This document shows, one piece after another, positions 41,886-51,103 of a DNA stretch of 64,000 nt. The position numbers were made by a program, and so were the translations under genes. Within the stretch, counting starts at the first letter, position 1. Every line of letters begins with the position of its first letter. The notes under the pieces are model-generated. The model saw only the letters and a program-made list of their open reading frames with translations, ran no database searches and was not told where the DNA came from. This DNA is from Paulinella micropora (lineage: Eukaryota; Cercozoa; Imbricatea; Euglyphida; Paulinellidae). The stretch spans positions 1 through 64,000 of the forward strand of contig WBZZ01001465.1 of the NCBI GenBank assembly GCA_019918135.1. The letters are read 5' to 3'.

Positions 41886-43618
41886 TCAAATATCCCTGAG
41901 CAGAGCTTCATCTTCCTCTTCGAACGCATGCTGCTTGCGCAGGTCGGCCTCGGCACTGTGCGGGACGTTGGCGATGCGCAGCTGTCTGTTGCTGGGCCCG
42001 GGCTCGTCGTCCAGCTCGTCGGGCGCAAAGCCTCCGCCTTCCCAGCCGGGCAGCGCCGAGGGCTTGCCGAGTTCCTCGGTCTTCTTGCTGGCGCCCGAGG
42101 CGTCCCACACACAGACGAGTTTGGGCACGCGCTTGAGGCAAAAGGCGCCGTTGGACAGAGGGTCGAAGCTGGACCTGATGGTAAAGCCCACGGTGACGAC
42201 AGAGCCGTTGCGAACTGCCTTCATGGCCGCGGCCTCGGTCATGAGCGGCTGCGACTCGCGGCGCATGTCGCGGAATAGGATCTCGGTGAACTTGAGCTTG
42301 CTGCAGTCCAGCTCCGACGAGTTGCTGCTGGGCTGGGCCCCGCCTGGGCCGCCGGCGGGCTTGCCCTTGTTGTTGCACCTGGCGCTGAGGTCCACGTTCG
42401 GGACAGAGTAGTTGCAGTGCGTCACGAGCGTGAATTCCTGCGAGCAGCCGCCCTGTGAGTCGGTTTTCTGGAAGAAGCCACCGTTCTTGATGTAGCGCGA
42501 GTTGGACTTGCGCTCCAGCGCCGTCATGGCCTTGATCTCGGCCGTCTTGGAGCGGATGACCACGTCGCGGAACTTGGCGAGCACCTGGCGCGGGTACACC
42601 CCCTGCGCGTCGGCGCTGACCCCCATGTCGGTCGAGATGTCCTGCAGGCGGCTGTTGACGCACGGCATGGCCTGGCAGACCAGCGGCGCGCTCTCGGGGT
42701 CCTCGAGCGCGTCCAGCACACACCACACGGCCAGAAAGTCTAGGTACAGATCAAACACCACGGCCAGACCCCCGACCTCGTACGAGCTGCCGTCCGCCTT
42801 GACGACGCGCAGTGCGGGCGCCGCCTTGGACGGCAGCGCGACCGTGCTGAAGCTGCGCTGGATCCGCTCGGGCCGCAGGCAGTCTTCGTCTGGGTTGATG
42901 TTGTAGCGGTGTGCAAAGTCCGCCGGGTTCGCAAACGAGCCGTACGCGATGCGCCCCAGCCTCTGCTTCTGCTCGTCCGTCGCGTGCTTGGACACAAACA
43001 AGTCACATGAACCTACGGTCGCGGGGGGTGACGCAATGACCAAGTTGCGGCAGGCGCCCTTGCGGTCGCCCGACGACGGGCGCTGCTGGGTGAAGCGTAC
43101 CGTTACGATCTCCTTGTTGGGTTCCTTGATCGAGGGCAGGCGCTGCATCAGGTACGCATTGCGCCCCGGCCCCACAAAGCGTGCCAGCTGCAGCCACTCC
43201 TCACCCGTCGCCTCGTCTTTGTTGATCTTGACGTACGTGTGCTTCAGCAAAAAATCCGTGTTCACCAGGCTGGGCCAGATGTCCTGCGTCAGAACTTGCT
43301 GGTATACATCCCCCAGCGATGCCCGCAGGTCAGCAGGCAGTTTTCCCAAAGGCACAAGCCCGTCGGTTTCGGTCGGCGGCTGCAGGCTCGCGCGCAGCAA
43401 AGTCTCGGGCATTAAGCTCGGGTCTGCGAACGGGAAAGACTGGTGCGACGAGCTTGGGGGGCCGCCCGCCGCTGCTTTCGCTTCAGCCGCAATTTGAGAA
43501 GACGTGGCATCCCAGTCCACTTCCTCTCGGCTTTCCTGTACTTTGCTTTTTTGGGCACGCGCCCCGAACTGCTCGACGACGACGACGACGAGGAGGATGG
43601 GGTTGTGCGCTTGCTCAT
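41886..43618 (-). pseudogene. Unknown 544-residue protein, probably broken once near its start
   Basis: The main frame covers 544 residues. A likely start (MSKRTTP, serine run, then KKAKYRKAERK) lies at 43,618, and the gene appears broken about once near there. The body is mixed alpha/beta: FLLKHTYVKINKDEATGEEW, NAYLMQRLPSIKEPNKEIVT, LAVVFDLYLDFLAVWCVLDA, IKAMTALERKSNSRYIKN. Near the C-terminus are LKRVPKLVCVWDASG and an acidic end (FEEEDEALLRDI). No domain recognised. The basic, serine-rich start suggests nuclear localisation. Base composition and codon use fit the neighbouring virus-like genes. Confidence 0.5.
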
Positions 43619-43639
43619 CTCTTTGGTTGGGGCTTGGGA

Positions 43640-45217
43640 GCTACTTTCTGAAGTCGACCGACCCCCAAGGGGGGCGTCTTCGGCAAAGCCGCGCCACACC
43701 CCCCGCGGGGCACCCCCCCCCCCCCCTTCCCCATCCCCGTCACCCTGGGGGGCACACGTCTGTGCGTTCCTCTTCCCTTCCCCCCTCGGGGCACCCCCCC
43801 CCCCCCCATCCTCCCCCCTCTCCCCTTTCACGCCCCGTCGCGCATCCCTCCCTCCCCTCCCTCTCCTCCCTCCCCTTCTCCTCCTCTCCCTCTTCTTCCC
43901 TCTTACTAGCCGAGGGAGAGAGAGGGGGGGGGGGTAGGAGGGGTGGGGAGGGGGGAGCGCCGTGTACCGCAAGGATCCGCCGCTGATAACGCTGAGCGGT
44001 TCGCAAGCTGTGAGCGGTGGAGGAGGGTCCTGTTTGCCTGGCATTTGTTTTTCTAGCTCGGCCGGCGAGATGTGGTGAACTTGCAGGTAGCGAATTAGTA
44101 ATAGGGCGTCGGTGTCGATCTCTTTGATCCCCCTGGCCTGCATAAAGCTGTCATCCCAACCATACTCTGCCAGCAGCAGTTCGTGCGGGCGTAGGCTCTT
44201 GCCGGGCTTGAGGTACAGGTGAAAGCTGCGATGGTTGAGGCGCGCGATCAAGGCGTTGCACTTGTCGGGCAGCGGGCTGGTCAGGGCGCAGTGCCCCAGC
44301 AGAACCGTGGGGATGCGCTTTTGCTGGCAGCCGTGGGGAGCGGCCGGCAGGTTGGGCTGATGTTTTCTGTCGACATAGACTAGCGCGCTGCCCGCCTGCA
44401 TGAAAGTCGCCTGCTCGCGCTCCCACAGCGTGGGGTCGCGCGAGGGAGCCTCTGCCCGGTCGCTGGAGTTGCCTCCGCTGCCACGGTACAGTTTGGTGCG
44501 GAACTCTGCCACGAAGCGTGGCTGGTCTAGAGGAGGTGTATCTCGGCGAGACGCGAGTGTGAAGCCGTAGCTGGGCCAGTAGAGCACGTAGAAATAGAAG
44601 TTGTACGAGACTACACGCAGCGCGTCGGCGCGTCCTTGGCCTGTACGGCAGATTTGCTGGTAGAAGTCGCTTTGCTCTCGCTCCTGCCGAGCATCGTCGG
44701 TAATCTGCGGCGTGCTGCTCTCGGCCTCGTCGAGTGTGGATAGGAAGTGCTTTTTGGACAGGAGAAGGAAACTGGATCGACAGGGGGTAGCAGATTCTTT
44801 CTCCTTGAAGAGCAGCGTGTGTGTCCAGGCCGTCGCCCGGAAACGATTGCGTGTCTTGGCCAGGCCGAGCTGGCTCTGGAGCCTGACCGCCAGGTTGGGT
44901 GCTATGTTGGCGCACACGATCGCGCGCAAGGCGCGCTGCTGCTCCTTGGTGCGCGCCAAGGCCTGCACCAGGAACGCAGTTACCAAGGGCCGCAGCCGGT
45001 CTTCGCCATTGTCCCAGAACGCCACCAGGCAGTTCTGCTCAAGCTTGAGCTCGGCCGGCCACGGCTGGCCCAGGACCCACAACCGGCCTAGGCTGGGCGG
45101 CAGCCTCGCTTCGCCCCAGCTCTCGGCGCTGTAGGCTGCTACAACCAACTGCGTGCAGCCGCTCTTCTCGTAAGCATCCTGCAACTCCCGGCCCGCGCCC
45201 AGCCCGCCCAGCGCCAT
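43640..45217 (-). CDS. Unknown protein with weak SET-like segment
   Basis: MALGGLGAGRELQDAYEKSG begins an open frame that runs to 43,412. I trust it to about 43,990 (roughly 410 residues). Beyond that it is arginine/glycine-rich translation of G- and C-runs that also form the leader of the downstream gene. Helical and aromatic segments (LRVVSYNFYFYVLYWPSYGF) are followed by NALIARLNHRSFHLYLKPGK then ELLLAEYGWDD, which faintly recalls the end of a SET methyltransferase domain. The similarity is too weak to name a function. Its upstream region carries no clear TATA box. Confidence 0.4.
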
Positions 45218-45573
45218 GGGAATCGCGCCCAGCCCGCCGGTGACCTCTCGTATAACCGGTCACAGCCACAAAGAGTTACAGTAGAAATAGGATTGGGGTC
45301 TTGATACTGTCAGGCTGTCCCCCGCATTAGCCGTGACGCCCCCCTTTTTAGACATTAAATTCTTTTTAATACAAGCTGCTGGGGTGAATTTGTTTTAAAA
45401 GAAACATCCGCCCCAACAGCAGATGTCAGCGGCACAGCGGGGGTGGGGGAGAGGAGCGGCCGTGCTGTCCTCTTCACTCATTTTTATCCAACTCTGCTCT
45501 CTCTCTCTCTCTCTCTCTTCCCTGGCTAATAAAAGCCAAGAAAGAGAGAGAGAATCTGCCAGGGCCAACGTAG
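45218..45573. other. Divergent spacer
   Basis: ATTAAATTCTTTTTAATAC (45,354-45,372) is a near-palindromic AT motif. A (CT)n run (45,490-45,515) and CTAATAAAAGCC (45,524, possible TATA-like site, 50 bp before the ATG) precede the GT32-like gene. No gene seen. Confidence 0.45.
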
Positions 45574-46755
45574 ATGGCGGTCAGAGTTCTAACCGCGATG
45601 GTCATGACATTTATCGCCGTGGTAGCGAGCACAGCCGTGTGGGAAGAAGCCAATAGGTACACCTGCCCCAAGATTCTGAGTGGGTGGCTGGAGAAGTGCC
45701 GGGGTTGTGTTGCGCGGCCATTTGCGTGCGTGCACCAGGTGGCCATCCTGGGGCAGGAGCCGCCCGACCGTGTAGTTGAGCTGTGGAACTATTCCTTGTC
45801 GTTCTCCGCGTTGCTACCACACACGCAACACCTGCTCTGGCCGCACCAGCAGATCAGTTGCTTGATCTTTACCGCGTACCGCGAGTTCCACCAGTTCTAC
45901 GGACTGCTGGGTGACTCGCCCGTGCACAAGAGGGCAGTGGCGGGGCTGGTGCTGCTGCATCACTGCGGAGGGGTGTATGCCGACCTGGGGCTGGAGCTAT
46001 TACAAAACTCAACGTGGTTGTCGTCGGGGGGGCAGTTTCCACTGCCAGCACCGGAGCCGGAAGAGGACGGCAGCTATCTGCCGGCCAGCTACTTTCTGTC
46101 AGAGCTGCCGGTGTTGATGGCGGCCCACCCGCAGCGCGTGGGCATGCCGTACCTAGTGCTGCTGCGCTACATGTCGTCCTTGGCGCTGTCCTGGCACGAC
46201 AAGATCTGGAGCGCCAATTTCTCGTTCTCGGACCCGCTGGACGAGCGCGAGGCCCTGGCCGATTCTTTGGCGCAGGTATTGCGCGAGCAGAACCTCGACG
46301 ATCCGTCGTCGGCCGCTGCGTCATCATCGTCGTCGTCGTCGAGCGGCGCAGAAGGCAGCCCGCGTCTGGCTCAGGCTTGGCCTGGGCCAGGCGTGCACAA
46401 GGTCCAGGTGCTGGGCCAGACGGAGCGTCTGCACGTGCTCAACACCAGCGAGTACCTCGAGGGCCCGCACACCGCGTACCACGCGTCGTCCCGCGTCTGG
46501 GAGACGCCCGCCGCCGTGTTTTGGTGGCAAGAGGTCTTCCGTTGGTTGCTGCTGGTGGTGGTGGCGTGCATGCTGCTGTGCACGGCGAATCAGTGCACGC
46601 GCCATGGCGCGCTGAGCTGCCCCTGCGGCTGGCGCCTGCACGCGACACGCGGCACCAAGAGCTACGCGCCGTTTGAGCCGTCGACAGACAGCGGAGGGGG
46701 TTTTACGGAAGACTCTGCTTTTGAGTGCAGCCAAGACTTGGCTACGAGAGGTTGA
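45574..46755 (+). CDS. GT32-like membrane glycosyltransferase homologue
   Basis: 393 residues; looks whole. N-terminal hydrophobic segment (VLTAMVMTFIAVVASTAV) as signal or anchor. HKRAVAGLVLLHHCGGVYAD then LGLELL (about residues 118-143) matches the GT32 (OCH1/capsular sugar transferase) signature in which an acidic-rich GG-x-Y-x-D loop binds the nucleotide sugar; here the loop reads GGVYADLG. An N-glycosylation site (NSTW) follows. A serine run (about 250-265) and a C-terminal membrane segment (WLLLVVVACMLLCTA, about 330-345) precede a cytoplasmic tail. It would sit in the Golgi or on the surface and modify glycans, or may serve another role with the same fold. Confidence 0.55.
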   Translation: MAVRVLTAMVMTFIAVVASTAVWEEANRYTCPKILSGWLEKCRGCVARPFACVHQVAILGQEPPDRVVELWNYSLSFSALLPHTQHLLWPHQQISCLIFTAYREFHQFYGLLGDSPVHKRAVAGLVLLHHCGGVYADLGLELLQNSTWLSSGGQFPLPAPEPEEDGSYLPASYFLSELPVLMAAHPQRVGMPYLVLLRYMSSLALSWHDKIWSANFSFSDPLDEREALADSLAQVLREQNLDDPSSAAASSSSSSSSGAEGSPRLAQAWPGPGVHKVQVLGQTERLHVLNTSEYLEGPHTAYHASSRVWETPAAVFWWQEVFRWLLLVVVACMLLCTANQCTRHGALSCPCGWRLHATRGTKSYAPFEPSTDSGGGFTEDSAFECSQDLATRG

Positions 46756-46888
46756 CAAAGACTTCTTCCGTCTGTTTAGGTATTCTTATTTTTTCTCTCC
46801 CGATGACATTACCGGGAAAGGCAAGCAGGACCCTTTTCTTTTGTAATTTTCGACGTGTATGCAGATCTCTTTTAATTTCTAGGTAGGC

Positions 46889-48028
46889 TCAGACCTCTTC
46901 GAGATGTTCTTCGTTCGGTGACGTTCCCCTTCTACCTAAAATTGCCTGTGCATTTTGGGCAAGATCATGAAATTCGCCTGTTTTTTCAACTTTGGTCCAC
47001 TCCTGCAGCAGATTGATAGCCTCTATTAAAGAATCTTGTTCTTGCTTTGGTTGCGAGTCCATGGTGGTATCCATAAACTCGCGAAGAGCCTGCTCAAACA
47101 CGTCTGTAGAAGGCTCCTGATCGCTACGTGTGCTTTGATTCCGATTGATACTAGTCAACAGAATTGCGAAAAGGGACCACTGCAGTGAGGCATTCGCAGC
47201 AACTGCCTTGGGGAGGTATTTCTTGTTGTCTTCGCATTGGCAAAGCTTGTAACGCGCTAATAAAAAAGCACCATTCGGAGCCTCCTTCTCCTTCTCCTCC
47301 GTTTCTTGTTGAGTAGGCTTCACAGCAGTCAGCTCGGCTTCCTGGTCTTGCGGTGGCTCGGGCGATATCCAGACCAGGAATTCGCCAGAAACACTTTCGA
47401 TGGCTATAGAGGAACCTGACGGACGCTTAAACAACTCTGCCAAGGACAGCGCCGTCGACCAAAGTGCGCTCAGCATAATACGGACCATCTGCTTATTCTC
47501 TGATTTACTATGCCAAAACTTTTGTCCGTCCGCCATAGGCAGATCTTCGTCCAGCTCAAAGCCAACCGTTAACTGCTTCTGCTCTGCCTCCGCGCGGATA
47601 AGTGCCCAGTCATACGGAAGCAACGCGCGCTGCTGCATGACCGGGCTTGTAACATCCCCAAAAGTCCATGTGCACTTTTTTAGGGAGTTAAAGTACTCCT
47701 CAGCGTTCTCACCCTGAACTACGAGTATCATATCTACAGGCCTTTTCCCAGTGGTACTGGCTCTGTTGCGACAAACGAACATCATCTCGGAATGTTTGAA
47801 CGTGACGGTGATATGCCGAGACTTCTGTAGTATGTGCATCGCGGTTTTGCCATCAGCTGGTGGTTTCCATTTGAAATAGGCTGCGAACTTTGTTACCGCC
47901 TCAGACGGATTTTCAAACGCCACCCAATGTTTCTCTCCTGAAGAAGAGCTTTTGTCATCAGATGAGTCAGTTTCTTGATCGGTCACTTTGTGTGGCTTTC
48001 CGGAGCTCCTGGAATTCTTGGCGCCCAT
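46889..48028 (-). CDS. Probably N-myristoylated protein (MGAKNS...)
   Basis: 379 residues from the ATG at 48,028; looks whole. MGAKNSRSSGK fits the N-myristoylation consensus (Gly2, Asn5, Ser6), followed by a serine/acidic linker. The body is mixed alpha/beta (HWVAFENPSEAVTKFAAYFK, KCTWTFGDVTSPVMQQRALL, SALWSTALSLAELFKRPSG), then an acidic linker and a helical C-terminus (DSLIEAINLLQEWTKVEKTG). Lipid-anchored proteins of this kind often join membranes to internal structures, as matrix or tegument proteins do; that is an inference. The longer upstream frame reads into polypyrimidine promoter sequence. No domain recognised. Confidence 0.6.
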   Translation of the reverse strand: MGAKNSRSSGKPHKVTDQETDSSDDKSSSSGEKHWVAFENPSEAVTKFAAYFKWKPPADGKTAMHILQKSRHITVTFKHSEMMFVCRNRASTTGKRPVDMILVVQGENAEEYFNSLKKCTWTFGDVTSPVMQQRALLPYDWALIRAEAEQKQLTVGFELDEDLPMADGQKFWHSKSENKQMVRIMLSALWSTALSLAELFKRPSGSSIAIESVSGEFLVWISPEPPQDQEAELTAVKPTQQETEEKEKEAPNGAFLLARYKLCQCEDNKKYLPKAVAANASLQWSLFAILLTSINRNQSTRSDQEPSTDVFEQALREFMDTTMDSQPKQEQDSLIEAINLLQEWTKVEKTGEFHDLAQNAQAILGRRGTSPNEEHLEEV

Positions 48029-48212
48029 ATTTTTTCTCTTTGTTATATGAATCTCCCAAAGGAATTTGCTTCGCAGCCCCCCCCTCCCTCTGCCGCCCCA
48101 CCCTCCCCCCCCCCTCTCTCTCTCACCCCGGCCCAACTCCTCTTCTCTCTCTTCCCTCCCCCTCCTCTTCTCCCCCCCCCCTTCCTTTTCTTTCTTCTCT
48201 GTGCCCTTGCAG

Positions 48213-48230
48213 CCTATAGATATATATTTT
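48213..48230 (-). promoter_or_regulatory. TATA-rich element after the kinase gene
   Basis: AAAATATATATCTATAGG on the minus strand begins at the kinase stop codon and lies about 190 bp before the ATG at 48,028. It could be the promoter of the MGAKNS gene or also the 3' signal of the kinase gene. Confidence 0.45.
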
Positions 48231-49521
48231 ATGAGCAGCGCCTTCCGGCCCGGAGGATGCGTGCCCCGGCAGCGTTCACAAGCATGCGGGTGCTGGGCCG
48301 TCGCTGGGCCTGCTCCCCAGCGCAGCCCGCAACGGCGTCGACGACGGCGTAGGCGTGCATGAGGCCGGGCGCGCCCACGAGCCGGGCGGAACAGAACAAA
48401 AAACACAGCCACGCCAGCAAGACGCCAGCCCGCGCATGTGTGGGGTGGGCATGCTTTCCGGGCTCAGGCTGGGCAGTGTTATGGTGGAACATGCGTGCAA
48501 GGCGTGGGTGAGCGTGCCAGTATGGTTTTATTAATGTGGAAAAAACAGGGCCCAGCTCGGGCACGCGCGGGCAGTCGCCTGGTCGGGCGGGCAGAACCAG
48601 TGATCGGACCAGCTTAAGCAGCGGGGCGGCCACCGCCGCCTGGTGGTTGGGCAGGCACCAGGCCGTGTAGTAGCGCCAGAAACCGGGGTGCGTCTGCAGC
48701 ACGCGCCTGCTCAGGAACATCCACGCTAACCAGCCCGCGCAGCGGGCTGGGAGGTGCTCGAGCAGCGCCGGCGGCGAGCAGCACGACAGGTACAGGATCA
48801 TGGCGTCGATCGCCACCTGGCGTTCCCCGGGTCCGACGCACAACTCGACGAGCGTGTTCTCGCCCGCATCCGTCACGGATGTGCGCACGGGGCGGCCGTC
48901 GCCCTCCGCCAGGTCCAGCAACACGTTGGCTGGCGATAGGTCCAGACAGAACAGCCCCCCGTCGACTAGCTTGCCCAGGCAGTCCTGCAAACACTCCCAG
49001 AACCGCCCCCAATCTACTGCTGGCCCGTCCGCGCCATCGTCCAACAGCAACAGCTGGGCCAGCGACGTCGTAAAGCCCTCCAGAAACAAGACGCTGGGGC
49101 AGCGCGCGCCGGGCTGCGCGCAGGCCTCCAGTGCCATTTGCAGCTCGGGGGGCATGCCCAGCCCGCTGCGCCCGGGGGGCATGCCCCCCGCGCCCCCCCT
49201 TCTCTCCCATCCAGCCCGCGCATGCGCGGGCTGGAGAGCCTGACGCACCCCCCCGGCGTTTAGCCGCCAGACCGCCAGCAGGCTCGGGCCTGCGCCCAAG
49301 CGCTGCAGGCGCCTGTAGCCTCGAGCCTGGTTCCCCCGCGGGTCACATGTCACTTTGCAAACCACGCCCCTGCACAGGGGGTCGCGAAACACGTGTCCCT
49401 GCCGGCCACTCCCGACCCACTCCCAGCCGCACAATCGCTCGCACAGCAGCCGCGTCTGCTCCTCGTCCAGCTCGGTCCGTTTGCGCGGGCTGAAGACATT
49501 CAAGTCGCTCATGTCGCTCAT
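48229..49521 (-). CDS. Protein kinase resembling conserved herpesvirus kinases
   Basis: 430 residues; open throughout. Glycine loop VGSGRQGHVF (about 36-45), VVCKVT with the ATP-anchoring Lys (about 56), catalytic loop CLDLSPANVLLD (about 192-203) and TDAGE (about 216) at the DFG position. The D-[LI]-[ST]-P-x-N-V-L form of the catalytic loop is the one seen in UL97/UL13-type kinases. Between Lys and catalytic loop, about 30 residues (GWERRGGAGGMPPGRSGLGM and flanks) are a dispersed palindromic unit read in frame. Another palindromic core (48,730-48,750) codes PARCAGWLA. A hydrophobic segment near the C-terminus (GVLLAWLCFLFCSARLVG) may be a membrane anchor. It probably phosphorylates Ser/Thr; targets unknown. 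Confidence 0.65.
   Translation of the reverse strand: MSDMSDLNVFSPRKRTELDEEQTRLLCERLCGWEWVGSGRQGHVFRDPLCRGVVCKVTCDPRGNQARGYRRLQRLGAGPSLLAVWRLNAGGVRQALQPAHARAGWERRGGAGGMPPGRSGLGMPPELQMALEACAQPGARCPSVLFLEGFTTSLAQLLLLDDGADGPAVDWGRFWECLQDCLGKLVDGGLFCLDLSPANVLLDLAEGDGRPVRTSVTDAGENTLVELCVGPGERQVAIDAMILYLSCCSPPALLEHLPARCAGWLAWMFLSRRVLQTHPGFWRYYTAWCLPNHQAAVAAPLLKLVRSLVLPARPGDCPRVPELGPVFSTLIKPYWHAHPRLARMFHHNTAQPEPGKHAHPTHARAGVLLAWLCFLFCSARLVGAPGLMHAYAVVDAVAGCAGEQAQRRPSTRMLVNAAGARILRAGRRCS
48730..48750 (-). repeat. Palindromic core inside the kinase gene
   Basis: CCAGCCCGCGCAGCGGGCTG then G, a perfect stem with a short centre, in the C-terminal lobe coding region. Confidence 0.6.
49147..49234 (-). repeat. 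Complete dispersed palindromic unit inside the kinase gene
   Basis: Plus-strand order: GGGGGGCATGCC, AGCCCGCTGCGCCC, GGGGGGCATGCCCCCC, GCGCCCCCCCTTCTCTCCCA, T, then a 24-bp perfect palindrome CCAGCCCGCG...CGCGGGCTGG. It lies in reverse orientation to the gene and is translated without stop (about residues 97-126). Confidence 0.8.
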
Positions 49522-49773
49522 GTCGGTTTCTGTGCCTGTCTTGATTTACTATTGTGTTTGGCAACTGAGGGGGGGGGGGGAAGAGAGGGCGAGAAAAAAG
49601 GGGGGAAGGGGGAGGGGCGGGGAGAGAGCCCTTCCCGTCTTCCTCCCTCCTTCCTTTCCCTCCCCGAAAAGTAAACTGGACAGCTCGTGTGCGCTCGTGC
49701 TTTACCCATGGCGTCGACACCACCATCCACAACGGGTGACAAAGCCACGAGATAATAATATTAATATGTCGGT
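49522..49773. other. Divergent spacer with G-runs
   Basis: G-rich then C-rich low-complexity sequence, GATAATAATATTAATATG (49,752-49,768) just before the next gene. No gene seen. Confidence 0.4.
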
Positions 49774-50529
49774 GTGCATACGACCTATTACTGGTATAGC
49801 CCAGAGGCCGGCGGCGCCGGGGTTAGGGGAATTCATGCGTGCATAAACACGCCCACCCCCTTATCGTTAAGTGCGCAGGCCGGCGGCTATGACCCTGAAC
49901 ATGACTGCTTCTGCATTATCGAGAATTTAATCACCAATCAGGGCTTGGCGTTAGCCCAACTGCAAAACTCGCTTGCAGAGCACAGTACTCGTCTTCTCGC
50001 CGGCCCTGGGCCGGCTAATGATTTCGAGAAGAAGAAACAGAAAAAGCAAATGCGTGCCGAGAGGCGCGTAAACGAACAATTGCAACACTTGCGCGTCCTG
50101 ACGCAGGAGCTCGAGCAGTGGCGCGTCAAAGCCCTGGAAGTGCGCCAGAAAGAGGCCGGCCCTACCTTTCACAATCAGATGCACGAGGACATGAAAGCTC
50201 TACAGGATAGCTACACCAAACTCAAACTCGGGGGCCAGTCCGACGAAAGTGTGTAAGGCTTTATGGACGGGCTTAGGCACTGGGAAACAGCCCTGAGCCC
50301 ACCCCAACTTACCTTGGCCATTCTTCGGGACAAGGTACTGTCTTTTGGCTGGGCTAGTGCAGGCTCTGCTACCGAGCTAAAAAAGCCTTTCCTGAGATCC
50401 CTGCTGGAAGTCTTACTCCTTTTGGAGGTTCTGAACCCCTATCTCATGGGAGGGGAAGAGAACCGTCGCAACGCGATCGGCTTGGTACAAGAGGAGCTCA
50501 AAGACAATCCCGCTTGCGCGGATTGCTAA
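49774..50529 (+). pseudogene. Unknown protein, duplicated block copy A, broken
   Basis: Contains GGYDPEHDCFCIIENLITNQ, then a coiled-coil-like charged region (KKKQKKQMRAERRVNEQLQH, LRVLTQELEQWRVKALEVRQ) and, further on, HWETALSPPQLTLAILRDK and LLEVLLLLEVLNPYL. A shortened second copy lies at about 52,440-52,618. Looks broken about once. Function unknown; the coil suggests oligomerisation. Directly followed by the leader-bearing gene at 50,543. Confidence 0.4.
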
Positions 50530-50542
50530 GCTACCGCCCAGA

Positions 50543-51056
50543 ATGGAGCGGGCTGTCAGCAAGATCCGCATGCTGGTGCTGTTACACTTTCTCTGGACTG
50601 CCGGAGCCAGCTTATACAGAGCTGAGATTGAGTCCCGGCTGAAGCAGCAGCAACGGCATGACAGGTGTTGTGCATTCTTGTTCCGACGTTGGCGAGCTCA
50701 AGAGATGCGGTTCGACGCCTTGGCCGCTATGTAGCGCCAAGCATTCCAATTCCAACGGTGGCAAGCCCTTGGAAGGTGATGCGAGCGGGCTGGGATTTTG
50801 TTGGAAGATCCGTCAAAGGGCGACAGAAGCTCGGAGCTTTAGGACTGCGAGGACAGCCTTGGAACTCGTATGGTGACGCTTGCGAGATTGACAATGAATC
50901 AAGGTTTCTTAGTGCGTACAGTTTCTGGCTGCCAAGCACAACCGGTAGGCTCCGTAGGCTCGTAGTCGGCTCGTCGTCGTCGTCGCCATCGTCGGGATCC
51001 TTCGAGCCCACCCCACATTCGTCGGGTTCTGCTTTGGCTTGGCTCTTGGCAAGCTG
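50543..51056 (+). pseudogene. Signal-peptide-bearing gene, duplicated block copy A, broken
   Basis: Starts MERAVSKIRMLVLLHFLWTA followed by GASLYRAEIESRL, a signal peptide nearly identical to that of the membrane protein at 52,717. After the leader the sequence differs from copy B (WKVMRAGWDFVGRSVKGRQK, LGLRGQPWNSYGDACEIDNE) and ends in a serine-rich tail. Looks broken about once. The 3' flank (GAGTTTCTTTGGGACGTGTT, then TTATAATTAAAC) is again shared with copy B. Confidence 0.4.
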
Positions 51057-51103
51057 AGCAGAGCCGAGTTTCTTTGGGACGTGTTGCATCGATTACTTTA
51101 TAA

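Noticed and set aside
43412-43990. C-terminal third of the 601-residue frame as real protein
   Set aside because: Arginine/glycine-rich translation of G- and C-runs that overlaps the likely start of the next gene; probably leader or promoter sequence read through.
43640-45217. Calling a SET methyltransferase
   Set aside because: Only a faint match to the end of the domain; the SAM-binding and catalytic patterns expected earlier in the domain were not found.
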